Shown: positions 45,387-54,048 of the stretch, piece after piece
Layout of the letters: every line of letters begins with the position of its first letter
Numbering within the stretch: position 1 is the stretch's first letter
Origin: Spirochaetales bacterium
Lineage (GTDB): Bacteria > Spirochaetota > Leptospiria > Leptospirales > Leptonemataceae
Direction of reading: 5' to 3'
Length of the DNA stretch: 64,000 nt
Assembly: GCA_024233935.1 (NCBI GenBank)
Contig: JACKOY010000007.1
Location: 62,001 to 126,000, forward strand
Notes under the pieces: generated by a model
Seen by the model: only the letters and a program-made list of their open reading frames with translations
What the model was told of the DNA's origin: nothing
The model's database searches: none
Position numbers and translations under genes: made by a program

Positions 45387-46592
45387 ATGAAGCGAGAAGA
45401 AACCCAAGACCGCCGGGAAGTTGGACTTAAACGTCCGATAATCCGCGGAGCAAGCCTGCTCGGAGGTATTCTCTTTGCCTTCAGCTTCGCCACCGCCTGC
45501 GCCACAACAACCATCCAGACCGGAAACCAATTCGAGCCGGAGCGTCAGCGTTTTGGTTCGAACGATCCGGAAGAAAGCTTCTTTACCGAACTCAGCGAAC
45601 AGGACCCGGCTTTCCGAAATGGAGAGCCCGAGCGTAACTTCACCGCCCAGCCGGTTGCCGAAAACGACTGCCCCTGCGAAGACGAACGCCCGGCGGCCGT
45701 TGTGGCTGCGGATAGCCGGGGGCGCGGTCGTAACAATCCGGCCGCCACCGAAGAGAACTATTTTAACACGGAAAACAATTCAGCCAATGACCGGGAAGTC
45801 ACTCCTATTCCGGTTGCAACGACGGCGACCGCCGAGGAAACACCGCCATCGGACGATCGCTGGCGACCAACAACCGATGGCAGTTTTAACGAGATTGGAA
45901 CGGCGTCCTGGTATGGCCGGGACTTCGACGGAAAACCAACTGCGAGTGGCGATATCTTTGATAGCCGTAAGTTGACGGCCGCTCACAAATCGATCCCGCT
46001 TGGTAGCATTGTCCTTGTCCGCAACATGGAGAACAACAAAGAAGTGCTCGTTACCATCAATGATCGTGGTCCGTTTGTCAGCGGTCGCGTGATCGACATG
46101 AGCGAATACGGGGCCGAACTGCTCGGTTACAAGGAACAGGGACTCGCCCAGGTGGGTCTGCGAGTAATCCGTTTGGGCAACGGCACGGCCGACGGGCGGG
46201 GCGCGACTTATGAGTTCTTTTCCGGTCACGATCGCTTTGCCGACAGCAGCGGCGGGGGCGATGCGGAATCCGAGCGACGTGCGCAGGAGGTCATCGAAGC
46301 CGACCGCCAGGCCCAGCAAAGGCCGCGTGAGGATCTGCGGGCCGACCAGGTGCGCTCAGAAGCGGCCTTCCAGTCATACGCAATTCAGGTGGGCATCTTC
46401 TCCGATCTGCGCAACGCGCGAAACCTCGAGCGCTATCTGTCGTCTTACGGCCAGCCGATCAACGTTTTTCAGCGTGGCAATATGTTTGTCGTTAAGATCG
46501 GTCAATTCGAGTCGCGGGGCGCCGCCGAAGAGCTGAAGCATCGGCTCACCATGGACGGCTACAACGTCTTCATTTCCGCCCCGGGCCAATAG
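45387..46592 (+). CDS. rlpA: RlpA-like lytic transglycosylase lipoprotein with SPOR domain
   Basis: A 401-residue protein. A signal with lipobox FSFATAC (cysteine near residue 38) is followed by a low-complexity linker to about 170. The double-psi beta-barrel domain has GTASWYGRDFDGKPTASGDI, FDSRKLTAAHKSIPLGSIV, VTINDRGPFVSGRVIDMS and GYKEQGLAQVGLRV. A C-terminal SPOR domain (YAIQVGIFSDLRNARNLERY) binds denuded peptidoglycan at division sites. The ATG at 45387 (MKREETQ) is preferred; an ATG at 45357 would add ten residues. It acts on the cell wall during septation. Confidence 0.92.
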   Translation: MKREETQDRREVGLKRPIIRGASLLGGILFAFSFATACATTTIQTGNQFEPERQRFGSNDPEESFFTELSEQDPAFRNGEPERNFTAQPVAENDCPCEDERPAAVVAADSRGRGRNNPAATEENYFNTENNSANDREVTPIPVATTATAEETPPSDDRWRPTTDGSFNEIGTASWYGRDFDGKPTASGDIFDSRKLTAAHKSIPLGSIVLVRNMENNKEVLVTINDRGPFVSGRVIDMSEYGAELLGYKEQGLAQVGLRVIRLGNGTADGRGATYEFFSGHDRFADSSGGGDAESERRAQEVIEADRQAQQRPREDLRADQVRSEAAFQSYAIQVGIFSDLRNARNLERYLSSYGQPINVFQRGNMFVVKIGQFESRGAAEELKHRLTMDGYNVFISAPGQ

Positions 46593-46659
46593 CCCCACCG
46601 CTTCGGGGCGGTCTCTCAGAATCTCTTGACAGGCGGCCAGGCCGGGCCTTTCGTTCGCT

Positions 46660-47286
46660 ATGAACGAGCGCAGGCAATGGGAGCTCAAGAACGAAAGCAA
46701 CAAGATCAATGTTCGCTGGCTTCTGACCCTGTTGGTCGCCGGATACCTGAGCTATATTCTCTACACCGATCAGGGCAACGAGGTGGGCACGACCCATCTG
46801 TTCAGCTGGGCCTATATCGTGCTTCTGGTCGGCATCATGGCTGTGCTCAACCTGGCCTTTGGCATTTACGTGCGGCGCGCCCGGAAAGGACGCGGAACAC
46901 TCAGTCCCGCGCTTAAATACATTACCATGGTCGTGGATTTTCTGGCTGTGTCTGCCCTGCTGGTTCCAACCGGCGGTGACGAGAGCCTGTTCTTTATTCT
47001 GTACTTCATTGTCATCGTTTCCAATAGCCTGCGGTACGGCATGCGTCTGGCCATTGTGGGACTGATAGTTTTTAATCTGTCGTACGCCGCCGTGCTCGCC
47101 TTACAGTACTATCCCGACCTGAGTTTGCCGCATCTGCAGCGCGAACTGCTCAAAGTGGTCGGCTTCTGGATTGTCGGGCTCTATACCGGCTACATTTCGC
47201 GGCGCTTCGAGATACTGCAGGGTGAGGTTGAAAAGTACCAGCGCCTGGTGGAACGTCTGATGCAGGAACGCGGGCCGGCCGCCTGA
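46660..47286 (+). CDS. Multi-spanning membrane protein of unknown function
   Basis: A 208-residue protein with about six hydrophobic segments (NVRWLLTLLVAGYLSYILYT, WAYIVLLVGIMAVLNLAFGI, ITMVVDFLAVSALLVPTGG, FFILYFIVIVSNSLRYG, LKVVGFWIVGLYTGYI). A short coiled C-terminus follows (FEILQGEVEKYQRLVERLMQ). It resembles the membrane sensor part of histidine kinases or cyclases without a catalytic domain. It starts 68 bases after rlpA and is convergent with the next minus-strand operon. Confidence 0.75.
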   Translation: MNERRQWELKNESNKINVRWLLTLLVAGYLSYILYTDQGNEVGTTHLFSWAYIVLLVGIMAVLNLAFGIYVRRARKGRGTLSPALKYITMVVDFLAVSALLVPTGGDESLFFILYFIVIVSNSLRYGMRLAIVGLIVFNLSYAAVLALQYYPDLSLPHLQRELLKVVGFWIVGLYTGYISRRFEILQGEVEKYQRLVERLMQERGPAA

Positions 47287-47323
47287 GCGCGAATTGGACC
47301 GGATTGTTTACTCAAGCTCCGTG

Positions 47324-48028
47324 TCAAATGAGAGTGGTGGCGTCTGCAAACGCCAGGTGCGGGGCGCTGTTGATGCTGACCGGAACCAGTCGCGTTTTTT
47401 GCAGTTGAAAAACAGAGAGCGAAGTGTTCTCGATGTGACGCAGCAGTTCCAGGCTGGATCGTAGTTCCATTTTCAGGCAGTCTCCAATGATCAAGGCGAT
47501 GGGCGTGCCCGAGCTGATGCAGAGCACCCGTTCGCCGTCCGATTGACGAACCCGGTTCCAGGCATCGAGCACTCGCGCCCGGAAATCTTCGAAGGATTCG
47601 ATCGTATCGGTCTTGTATTTGCCGCCGATCCAGAACTGCAAAATGGTTTCGAGCATGCGTTCATAAGCATGCGGAGCAACAGGGGTCGATTTACGCAGGC
47701 TTTCAATCCAGGCCCGAAAGTCGCCCCGGAAGCCGGTGCCATCGTTGCGCAGTTCTTCGGCCAGGGCAAACCAGACATCGGGGCTGATCTCATCCAACCC
47801 CGCGAGCACCTCTGCTTCAGCAATCACGGACGGTTCTCCGGCGGCGGCCCGGGCCCGGGCATGAGTCTCGCGTTGCCGGTCCAGGCTTCCGGTGAAACTC
47901 TGATCGAAGGGCGCCCCGAGCCAGGCCAGGTACTTTCCCAAAAGGTCGGCCTGCCGGCGACCGGTGGGGGTCAGTTCGTTGTAGCGCGTTCCTCCCGCCT
48001 GTCCGTGTCGCGCGAGGTAGATAAGCAT
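47324..48028 (-). CDS. Histidine phosphatase-fold protein, second His replaced
   Basis: A 234-residue protein of the phosphoglycerate-mutase-like superfamily. The catalytic RHG is in MLIYLARHGQAGG at the start. The later His of active members, usually in a V-S-H-G motif, is Ser here (RVLCISSGTPIALIIG near residue 164). A subfamily with this change exists and may still act, or may only bind phosphorylated ligands. The ATG at 48028 gives the proper family start; an upstream in-frame start is poor. It begins four bases after the DUF6285 gene, the last gene of a five-gene operon that also encodes a kinase and an acyl-CoA dehydrogenase. Confidence 0.85.
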   Translation of the reverse strand: MLIYLARHGQAGGTRYNELTPTGRRQADLLGKYLAWLGAPFDQSFTGSLDRQRETHARARAAAGEPSVIAEAEVLAGLDEISPDVWFALAEELRNDGTGFRGDFRAWIESLRKSTPVAPHAYERMLETILQFWIGGKYKTDTIESFEDFRARVLDAWNRVRQSDGERVLCISSGTPIALIIGDCLKMELRSSLELLRHIENTSLSVFQLQKTRLVPVSINSAPHLAFADATTLI

Positions 48029-48032
48029 CTTT

Positions 48033-48425
48033 TCAATCCAGAGTGAAGCGCGGATTTGAGATCGCCAGCTTGTCCCGCACACTCTTCTTCACGTGTTCCC
48101 AGATCTCGCGATTGTCCGGGCCGATCTTTTCGTCGCTGATTTTTTCGGCCAGCTTTGTGTTCAGGCGTCGCGCCAGCGCCAGTTTCTCGCTATAGCGGTC
48201 GGGAATGGGATCGTTTTCACCAAGAAGTTCCATCAAGCCGGTGAGTTCTTCTTCGAGCAGCGGGTCTCCTTCACGCAGTTCCCGACCAACCACCCCGAGC
48301 ATGTTCCAGCTTACCAGAGTTTTGAAGGCCAGGCCGTCGTCCTCTTTCACCCGCGGCAGCACTTCTTTCATTAGAAAGTCCGCGATTGCGTCCAACAAGT
48401 CGGGGGCTTCCGGTTTATCCTGCAT
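48033..48425 (-). CDS. DUF6285 family protein
   Basis: A 130-residue helical protein starting MQDKPEAPDLLDAIADFLMK, with VKEDDGLAFKTLVSWNMLGV and the C-terminal half LAEKISDEKIGPDNREIWEH. The pattern matches DUF6285 (from memory). In Pseudomonas putida a small protein of this size, LvaB, is needed by the kinase LvaA; I believe LvaB is in the same family but cannot verify that here. The gene overlaps the kinase gene by 11 bases and probably encodes its subunit or activator. No membrane segment is seen. Confidence 0.75.
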   Translation of the reverse strand: MQDKPEAPDLLDAIADFLMKEVLPRVKEDDGLAFKTLVSWNMLGVVGRELREGDPLLEEELTGLMELLGENDPIPDRYSEKLALARRLNTKLAEKISDEKIGPDNREIWEHVKKSVRDKLAISNPRFTLD

Positions 48426-49482
48426 GTTCGATCAGCCTCATGATTTCGTATTCCATTTCGCAGGTACGACGACCGATGGCGGCCAGTTCAATGCCGCGAT
48501 CTTTCCCGCTCAGGTGCCGATCGGCCTGTTGCACCGAACCCACCGCCCAACGTACGTTACCCACTATCTCCCAATAGCGAACGGCTGTCGGATCTACTTT
48601 CGCGCCCGAGGCTTTTTCGTAAGCTGCATAGAAGGACTCGCGATCTCCAAAACCGCCGACCTCTTTTTGGATTTTGCCAAAGCGCCAATCCCGCATGCAC
48701 AGCCAGCTGATATCTTCGTGACGATCGCCCCAGTGCGCGAACTCCCAATCCACGATGCCGTGCAGGCCGTCCGGCGAAATCATGAAGTTGCCGGTGCGAA
48801 AATCCCCGTGCACGAGCACGACCTCATCGGTAGCTGGAGCGTGTCCTTCCAGCCAGTTTGCCGCCAGTTCCAGGGCGGGGTGGGGCTCGCCGAGTCCGAG
48901 CAGGTATTCCCGAATGAGCGCCACGGCAGCTAAGGCCAGATCCTTTCCGCCGGCCCCGGGAACTTTGCCCAGGCTTTCTATTAAGTCCGAAGAAACATCG
49001 GCGGGCTTCACGCTGTGTATCAAGGCCAGGTTGCGTGCCAGATCTTCGGGCAGTTGTTTGCGGTACGCATTCAGTTCCCGATCGCGCACCACGTACCGCG
49101 CCGTGGCCCTGCCGTCGATCCGCTCCATGAAATAGAAAGGCCGACCGATGTAGTCCGAATCGGCTTCCAGCCACATGGGCCGCGGTGTCTTGACGCCGGC
49201 TTCGTAGGCGGCTTCGGCAACCAGATACTCTTCGGGCCGACTGAGGCTGCCGAGCAACGAGCCGCCTTTATCGGAACGAAATACCAGCGCGTAGCGGCCG
49301 CCCTGTTGTCCGCCATCGACCTGTACGTCGACCAGATAGTTGTCCTGGCAGGCCCCGCCGGTAAGGGGACGCATCTGATCGATGGTGGTGTGGCCGCCCA
49401 GGCGTGTCGTCAGATAGTTTTCGAGGTCGCTTTTGAGACGTTCGGCCGTCGGGTCCAGTTGGGCTTGTTCGGTTTTCGCCAT
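48415..49482 (-). CDS. APH-family phosphotransferase, LvaA/ACAD10-11 kinase-like
   Basis: A 355-residue protein-kinase-fold phosphotransferase. TGGACQDNYLVDVQVDGG holds the nucleotide strand region, the catalytic loop is VLVHGDFRTGNFM near residue 230, and the metal Asp is in GIVDWEFAHWGD. Aminoglycoside resistance is unlikely; the neighbours point to phosphorylation of a hydroxyacyl-CoA, as in LvaA and the kinase domain of ACAD10/ACAD11. The ATG at 49482 sits in a TGATG overlap with the acyl-CoA dehydrogenase gene, giving MAKTEQAQLDP as the start; the frame is open far upstream but that part lies opposite coding sequence. Confidence 0.85.
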   Translation of the reverse strand: MAKTEQAQLDPTAERLKSDLENYLTTRLGGHTTIDQMRPLTGGACQDNYLVDVQVDGGQQGGRYALVFRSDKGGSLLGSLSRPEEYLVAEAAYEAGVKTPRPMWLEADSDYIGRPFYFMERIDGRATARYVVRDRELNAYRKQLPEDLARNLALIHSVKPADVSSDLIESLGKVPGAGGKDLALAAVALIREYLLGLGEPHPALELAANWLEGHAPATDEVVLVHGDFRTGNFMISPDGLHGIVDWEFAHWGDRHEDISWLCMRDWRFGKIQKEVGGFGDRESFYAAYEKASGAKVDPTAVRYWEIVGNVRWAVGSVQQADRHLSGKDRGIELAAIGRRTCEMEYEIMRLIEHAG

Positions 49483-50657
49483 CAGAATTCCTCTTTGCCG
49501 CTCATGAGTCCGCGACCGAGCACCATGCGATGCACTTCCGACGGCCCATCGGCCAGACGGGCGGCCCGGGCGTCGCGGTACATTAGTTCGAGGGGCAGGT
49601 CGCGGCTGTACCCGGAAGAGCCGCAGATCTGAATCGCCAGATCGATCGCGTCGCAGAGAATTTCGCTCACGTGCAGTTTCGCCATCGATATGATATGTCG
49701 CGCGTCCTGACCCTGGTCCAGAGTCCAGCCCGCCTTCAGGGTCAAAAGATATCCGGATTCGATGCGGGTTGCGCAATCGGCCAGCATCCACTGAATTCCC
49801 TGGTGATCGCCCAGCTTTGATCCGAAGAGTTGACGTGTGCGCGCGTACTCCCGGGCGATTTCCATGGCGCGCCGGGACATTCCCAGCCAGCGCATGCAAT
49901 GAGTCAGGCGTGCCGGCCCCAATCGCACCTGGCTCAGACGAAAGCCTTCGCCTACCCGGCCCAGCACCATGTTGGCCGGTACCCGAACATTTTCAAATGT
50001 AAGTTCACAATGACCGCCCGGTCCATGGGAGCCCATGACGCCGACTTCGCGCACCATAGTATAACCCGGCGAATCGGTGGGCACAAGAAAGAGCGTCGTC
50101 TTGCGAAAGCTGCCGTTGACCCGCGCCATCACGATCAAGAAGCGCGCCCCATTGGCGCCGGTACAAAACCACTTATGACCGTTCAGGACAAATTCTTCGC
50201 CTTCTTTGACAGCGTTGGTGCTCAGGGCTGCCGGATCCGAGCCGGCGCCCGGTGGCGGCTCGGTCATGGCAAAAGCGGAGCGAATGTCTCCGGCGATGAG
50301 CGGCTCCAGAAACAGCTTTGCCTGTTCGGCGTTGGCCGCTTCGAGTAAGAGGTGCATGTTGCCTTCATCGGGCGCGTCGCAGTTGCAGGCATACGGGGCG
50401 ATGGGCGAGCGACCCAACTCGCTGAAGACGAGCCCGGTGCCCACCAGGTTCAGCCCCAGGCCCCCGCTTTTTCGGGGCAGATGTGGTGTCCAGAGTCCGC
50501 GCTTCTTTGCTTCGGCGCGCATACGCTGATTGGTTGCCTCCGGCATGCGGCCGTCATTGTAATCGTATTCTTTTTCGGCCGGTATCGCGACTTCTTCGAC
50601 GAAGGCGCGCACCTTCTTTTGTAACTCGGCCACATCGGATGGTATGCTAAACTCCAT
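49482..50657 (-). CDS. Acyl-CoA dehydrogenase, ACAD10/11-LvaC-like
   Basis: A 391-residue FAD enzyme. AMTEPPPGAGSDPAAL, WFCTGANGARFLIVMARVNG, GPARLTHCMRWLGMSRRAME and QICGSSGYSRDLPLELMYRD mark the fold. The usual YEG catalytic Glu region reads LADGPSEVHRM, as in ACAD10/11-type proteins that act on phosphorylated 4-hydroxyacyl-CoA rather than plain acyl-CoA. The start at 50657 (MEFSIPSDVAELQ) is the family start and overlaps the upstream SDR gene by 11 bases. Together with the following kinase and DUF6285 genes this looks like an LvaABC equivalent. Confidence 0.88.
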   Translation of the reverse strand: MEFSIPSDVAELQKKVRAFVEEVAIPAEKEYDYNDGRMPEATNQRMRAEAKKRGLWTPHLPRKSGGLGLNLVGTGLVFSELGRSPIAPYACNCDAPDEGNMHLLLEAANAEQAKLFLEPLIAGDIRSAFAMTEPPPGAGSDPAALSTNAVKEGEEFVLNGHKWFCTGANGARFLIVMARVNGSFRKTTLFLVPTDSPGYTMVREVGVMGSHGPGGHCELTFENVRVPANMVLGRVGEGFRLSQVRLGPARLTHCMRWLGMSRRAMEIAREYARTRQLFGSKLGDHQGIQWMLADCATRIESGYLLTLKAGWTLDQGQDARHIISMAKLHVSEILCDAIDLAIQICGSSGYSRDLPLELMYRDARAARLADGPSEVHRMVLGRGLMSGKEEF

Positions 50658-51492
50658 ATTGTTTTCCCGGGTCGTGGTCCAGTCCAAACGCCTCCGGCAA
50701 CTCCGGCAGGTGGTCGCTGGTCCAGACCCAGTCTCCTATCACGTTGATTATGGGTGCGGACTCTCCGGCGAGAATTCTCCGATTACAAAGCGTCAGATCC
50801 GCCCTGGTCGTCGGTCGGTGGGGGCTCTGAAAGTCCGCGCCGTAGGTCGCCTCTTCGGACCGAAAAGCGTGTTCGAAGAAGAAGTCGGTGAATTTTTTGT
50901 CTGACTTTTCAAAGCGGCTTGCGAGTTCCTGTAGTTCGGGGTGCGGCGTATTGCGAATTTTTCGAAATAGCAAAAGGCCAATTCCACGTGTGGCCTGACT
51001 GCGAAACGTGCCCGCACGAACCACGCGAAAACGATCGGGATGTTTGATGGCGCACTGTTCAAGGGCCAGTTTTGCGTAGGCCATGGAACCGTAACCCGCC
51101 AGACTGTGTGGCAACCAGTAGAAGGCCGAATAACCCACCGTAATCTTCGGGTTCAGGCTATTGCTCAACTCAACCATCGGCCGAAACGAAAACTCAAGGG
51201 CTTCATGCACATCTTCCGGCGTGGCCGCGCGTACGGGATAACCGATGGGGCCAAAGGCTGGAGTAAAGAACAGCGCCCTTAATTGCCCGGCGCGTTCACC
51301 CAGGGCTGCTTTGATTCTGGCCGGCGCTTCTTCGTCGGCCAGGTCGATACCCTGTATTGTACTACTGGCTCCGGGTACCGGGGTTTCGTTCGAAGAGGTG
51401 GCTGCAATCCACGCTTCGGGCGCTTCGGACCGGATGGCTTCGATTGCGCTTTGTCCGGCCTCTCCGCGTCCGCCCACGACGAGGTAATTCAT
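50647..51492 (-). CDS. Atypical short-chain dehydrogenase/reductase
   Basis: A 281-residue Rossmann-fold protein. The nucleotide loop is VVGGRGEAGQSAI at the N-terminus, and ALFFTPAFGPIGYPVRAATP matches the usual substrate loop. The strict YxxxK active-site pair is not present (GYGSMAYAKLALEQ), so activity may differ from classical SDRs. It is the first gene of the minus-strand operon, and may supply the hydroxyacyl-CoA (compare LvaD, an SDR) or another step. About 85 bases separate its start from the divergent membrane-protein gene. Confidence 0.7.
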   Translation of the reverse strand: MNYLVVGGRGEAGQSAIEAIRSEAPEAWIAATSSNETPVPGASSTIQGIDLADEEAPARIKAALGERAGQLRALFFTPAFGPIGYPVRAATPEDVHEALEFSFRPMVELSNSLNPKITVGYSAFYWLPHSLAGYGSMAYAKLALEQCAIKHPDRFRVVRAGTFRSQATRGIGLLLFRKIRNTPHPELQELASRFEKSDKKFTDFFFEHAFRSEEATYGADFQSPHRPTTRADLTLCNRRILAGESAPIINVIGDWVWTSDHLPELPEAFGLDHDPGKQYGV

Positions 51493-51578
51493 CGCTCCAG
51501 CGTCAAACCCCCGGTTAGAATGTAAAGGACGAAAAGCAGTTGCTTTGCTTCGGGCCGTACTGGATAAAATGTTTCAGC

Positions 51579-51998
51579 ATGAACAAGGCCCGAAACGAAC
51601 AAGACGAAATAGAAGCCGGAAGCGCGCATTCAGAAGGTCGCATGCGCCGCGACTTTCGGCGCGGCAATATCAACTTCGACTTTCTACAACCGGACGATGA
51701 GGATGGCGGGGCTACACTTGTCTATGAAGGCGCCGATCGGCGAACGGGCCGGCGCGAGGGCAAACGCGGCCTTTTTAACCGCGGTCGTCCTTCGCAACCG
51801 ATCGGCGCCTGGCAGCTCTGGGCCTGGTTCGGTCTGTTTCTTTTATCCGGCGCGGGCGCGGGCTTCTTGATCTACCAGGTGTTCTGGGGGCTGGCCGGTG
51901 GCGGCTCCGTGCTCTTGTTGTTGCTGCTTCCGTTCTTACTGGCTTCGCTGTTCTGGTCGCTTCTGATGCTCGTGCTCTTGAAAGCTCGCCCGCGCTAG
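51579..51998 (+). CDS. Small membrane protein of unknown function
   Basis: A 139-residue protein: an acidic/basic polar N-terminal half (MRRDFRRGNINFDFLQPDDE) and two membrane helices (WQLWAWFGLFLLSGAGAGFL and SVLLLLLLPFLLASLFWSLL). No motif is recognised. The ATG at 51579 is preferred to an upstream in-frame start. It lies between a divergent operon and a convergent SDR gene, so it is probably its own transcript. Confidence 0.65.
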   Translation: MNKARNEQDEIEAGSAHSEGRMRRDFRRGNINFDFLQPDDEDGGATLVYEGADRRTGRREGKRGLFNRGRPSQPIGAWQLWAWFGLFLLSGAGAGFLIYQVFWGLAGGGSVLLLLLLPFLLASLFWSLLMLVLLKARPR

Positions 51999-52018
51999 CA
52001 TCTCAAAGAGCCGCAGTC

Positions 52019-52846
52019 CTATTTCGTTTCAGAACGATAGCGCGACTGATTGCGCAGGCCAATGCGTGTAAACAGGCGACCGAGGGGCGGCGCCAGGGCC
52101 GGAGCAAAACTCGCAAATTTTGCAAGCAGACCCCGATAGCCGGGCAGTATGATTTCGTAAACGGGTCGGGTCAGCGCTCGATGTACCGCGCCTTCGATTT
52201 GTTCGACTGTCAGATAGCGGGGCGCGGAAAATGTCAGGGCCGCTTCCGGGAAAGCCGCCTGTCGATCGAGCATTGGCGTCTGGACCGGGTCGGGACAGAT
52301 GACCGTAACATGCACGCCGCGGGTTTCGAGTTCCATGGCCGCCGCCAGAGAAAAGGAACGAACGGCAAATTTTGACGCGCTGTAAAGAGCGATGCCGGGC
52401 ACCGGTGCAAGCCCCGCCATCGACGCAATATTGATAATATGACCGCTGCCGGCGCCAACCATGTGTTCGGCTGCCAGGCGGGTTCCGTAGACGACACCTT
52501 TTATGTTAATATCGAAGTGCCGATTTACCTCGCGCGGGTCGAACTCGTGCACGTAGCCCGGCGCCAGATAACCGGCGACATTCAAAATCACGTCAATGCC
52601 GTCCAGTTTGCGGAGTGCCTGGCGAAAGACCGTTTTCCAGCGGGCGAGCGAACTGACATCCAGACGCGCCAGAAAGACATCGCGCCCGGAGAATGCTGGT
52701 TCGTGGGTCAGACGTTTGAGACCGGTTTCGTCAATGTCGGTCAGAAAGAGCCGCGCGCCGCGTTCGGCGAAACTCCGGGCAAGCTGGCGTCCAATGCCGC
52801 TCGCCGCCCCCGTAATAAAAAACCTTTTCTGTGAAAAGGATTTCAT
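52019..52846 (-). CDS. Short-chain dehydrogenase/reductase
   Basis: A 275-residue classical SDR: FFITGAASGIGRQLARSF binds the NAD(P) cofactor, LNVAGYLAPG is the NAG-like motif, INIASMAGLAPVPGIALYSA contains the active Ser, and YSASKFAVR the Tyr and Lys. The Asp after the second strand (LTDIDE) favours NAD. The C-terminus has a hydrophobic segment (LLAKFASFAPALAPPLG) that may touch the membrane. It starts in the ATGA overlap with the MBL-fold gene, so the two are co-translated. Confidence 0.9.
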   Translation of the reverse strand: MKSFSQKRFFITGAASGIGRQLARSFAERGARLFLTDIDETGLKRLTHEPAFSGRDVFLARLDVSSLARWKTVFRQALRKLDGIDVILNVAGYLAPGYVHEFDPREVNRHFDINIKGVVYGTRLAAEHMVGAGSGHIINIASMAGLAPVPGIALYSASKFAVRSFSLAAAMELETRGVHVTVICPDPVQTPMLDRQAAFPEAALTFSAPRYLTVEQIEGAVHRALTRPVYEIILPGYRGLLAKFASFAPALAPPLGRLFTRIGLRNQSRYRSETK

Positions 52847-53967
52847 GCGGCAGAACTACGCGCGCTGCGGGTGGTGATCTGTGGCTCCCCATGAATCTGT
52901 TCGGAGAAGCGATAGGTCGGTCGAATGCCAGGAAAGGCCCAGTACGCGGTGAGTTCCGAAGAGGGAATCACATTGTAAAAGCGCGCATCCCATTGATTGA
53001 CGCCCGCCATTTCTTTTTCCTGAATCATCGAGACGTACTGATCGAGACCTCTTTCCAGGGTGTTCCCGTTCAAGATGACTTCCATGCCCGTCTGGAGTGC
53101 AAAGTTACGAACTCCGGGGATTCGCGATTCCAGCGGCGAATAGCTGTCGGCGGAGATTCCGTTTTCGCTGGAAACCAGAACTCCGGAGTTCGTGTTTACG
53201 ACCAGGCTGTGGTTGCCTTCGGTGTGCCCCGGAGTGCCGATCAAGGCTACACCCTCGCCCAGTTGAACGTCGCCCTCAAGTAAGATGATCTTTTTTGGAT
53301 CAATGCCTTCGATCCCATGCGGGCAGTACCAATCGCGTTGGGGCGGCAAGAGCGCCAGAGTGGACTCCCATTCCTGGCGCATAACCAGCAACTTCGCGTT
53401 CGGAAAAGCAGCCGGTTCCGTGGCGGTTCCCAACCAGCGTCGAATGTCCTGGGTGTGCAGATGATCGTAAGAAATATAGTCCACGTGCTCGGGGAGAATG
53501 TTGATCGACGCCAGGCACTCTTCGACCGTCGCGCTGATCGGTGCGATCAATTTCTCACCCCACTTCTGAAACGGTCCAAAACTTTCTCCCAATCTCTTGA
53601 AGAAGGGCGTTTCGCGATTGCGCTTGAAATCCGAAGGAGAGAAGAGCAGGGTGCGCACGCGGTTGCCAGAACGATACTGCACAACGAACAGCCGGTTCAA
53701 AATGTGCAAAAACGGAATCGGCACGCGGCATGCGTTCAAAAGTCCGTAGCGCACGGGATAAGGCACCCGGATCAGGTCAAAGGTTCGATAATAGAGTGCC
53801 GTCGGGCCTTCCCCAAACCAGCGGTTAAATCGACGGGCTCGCATGCGGACTTCCGTCAGGCGATCGGCCGGGTGGGCTGCGCGCCTCGCACCCACAAAAT
53901 CGCTGAGGGCTTTCATGCCCGTTTCCAGTCTGCTGCTTCGTTTTTTGCCTGCTGTGCTTCGCGCCAT
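52843..53967 (-). CDS. MBL-fold hydrolase with an unusual HLHTQD motif
   Basis: A 374-residue protein. The core has a metallo-beta-lactamase look: VDYISYDHLHTQDIRRWLG, LIGTPGHTEGNHSLVVNT and GVLVSSENGISADSYSP. The standard HxHxDH is HLHTQD, so the Asp and last His are shifted or missing. A long N-terminal region of about 150 residues precedes it. The start at 53967 (MARSTAGKK) has a G-rich stretch upstream; a later ATG (MKALSDF) is possible. It is coupled to the following SDR gene, which may use its product. Confidence 0.75.
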   Translation of the reverse strand: MARSTAGKKRSSRLETGMKALSDFVGARRAAHPADRLTEVRMRARRFNRWFGEGPTALYYRTFDLIRVPYPVRYGLLNACRVPIPFLHILNRLFVVQYRSGNRVRTLLFSPSDFKRNRETPFFKRLGESFGPFQKWGEKLIAPISATVEECLASINILPEHVDYISYDHLHTQDIRRWLGTATEPAAFPNAKLLVMRQEWESTLALLPPQRDWYCPHGIEGIDPKKIILLEGDVQLGEGVALIGTPGHTEGNHSLVVNTNSGVLVSSENGISADSYSPLESRIPGVRNFALQTGMEVILNGNTLERGLDQYVSMIQEKEMAGVNQWDARFYNVIPSSELTAYWAFPGIRPTYRFSEQIHGEPQITTRSARSSAA

Positions 53968-54048
53968 GCAAAATGCCCCCACTCCATAGTAAGGGCAGGC
54001 GGACTGGAAGTAAAGCAATCGGGCCGGCGCCAGGCCGGCCCGGGAGAT

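Noticed and set aside
48415..49482. Aminoglycoside resistance gene
   Set aside because: Although APH-fold, its neighbours and coupling to an acyl-CoA dehydrogenase point to acyl-CoA metabolism.
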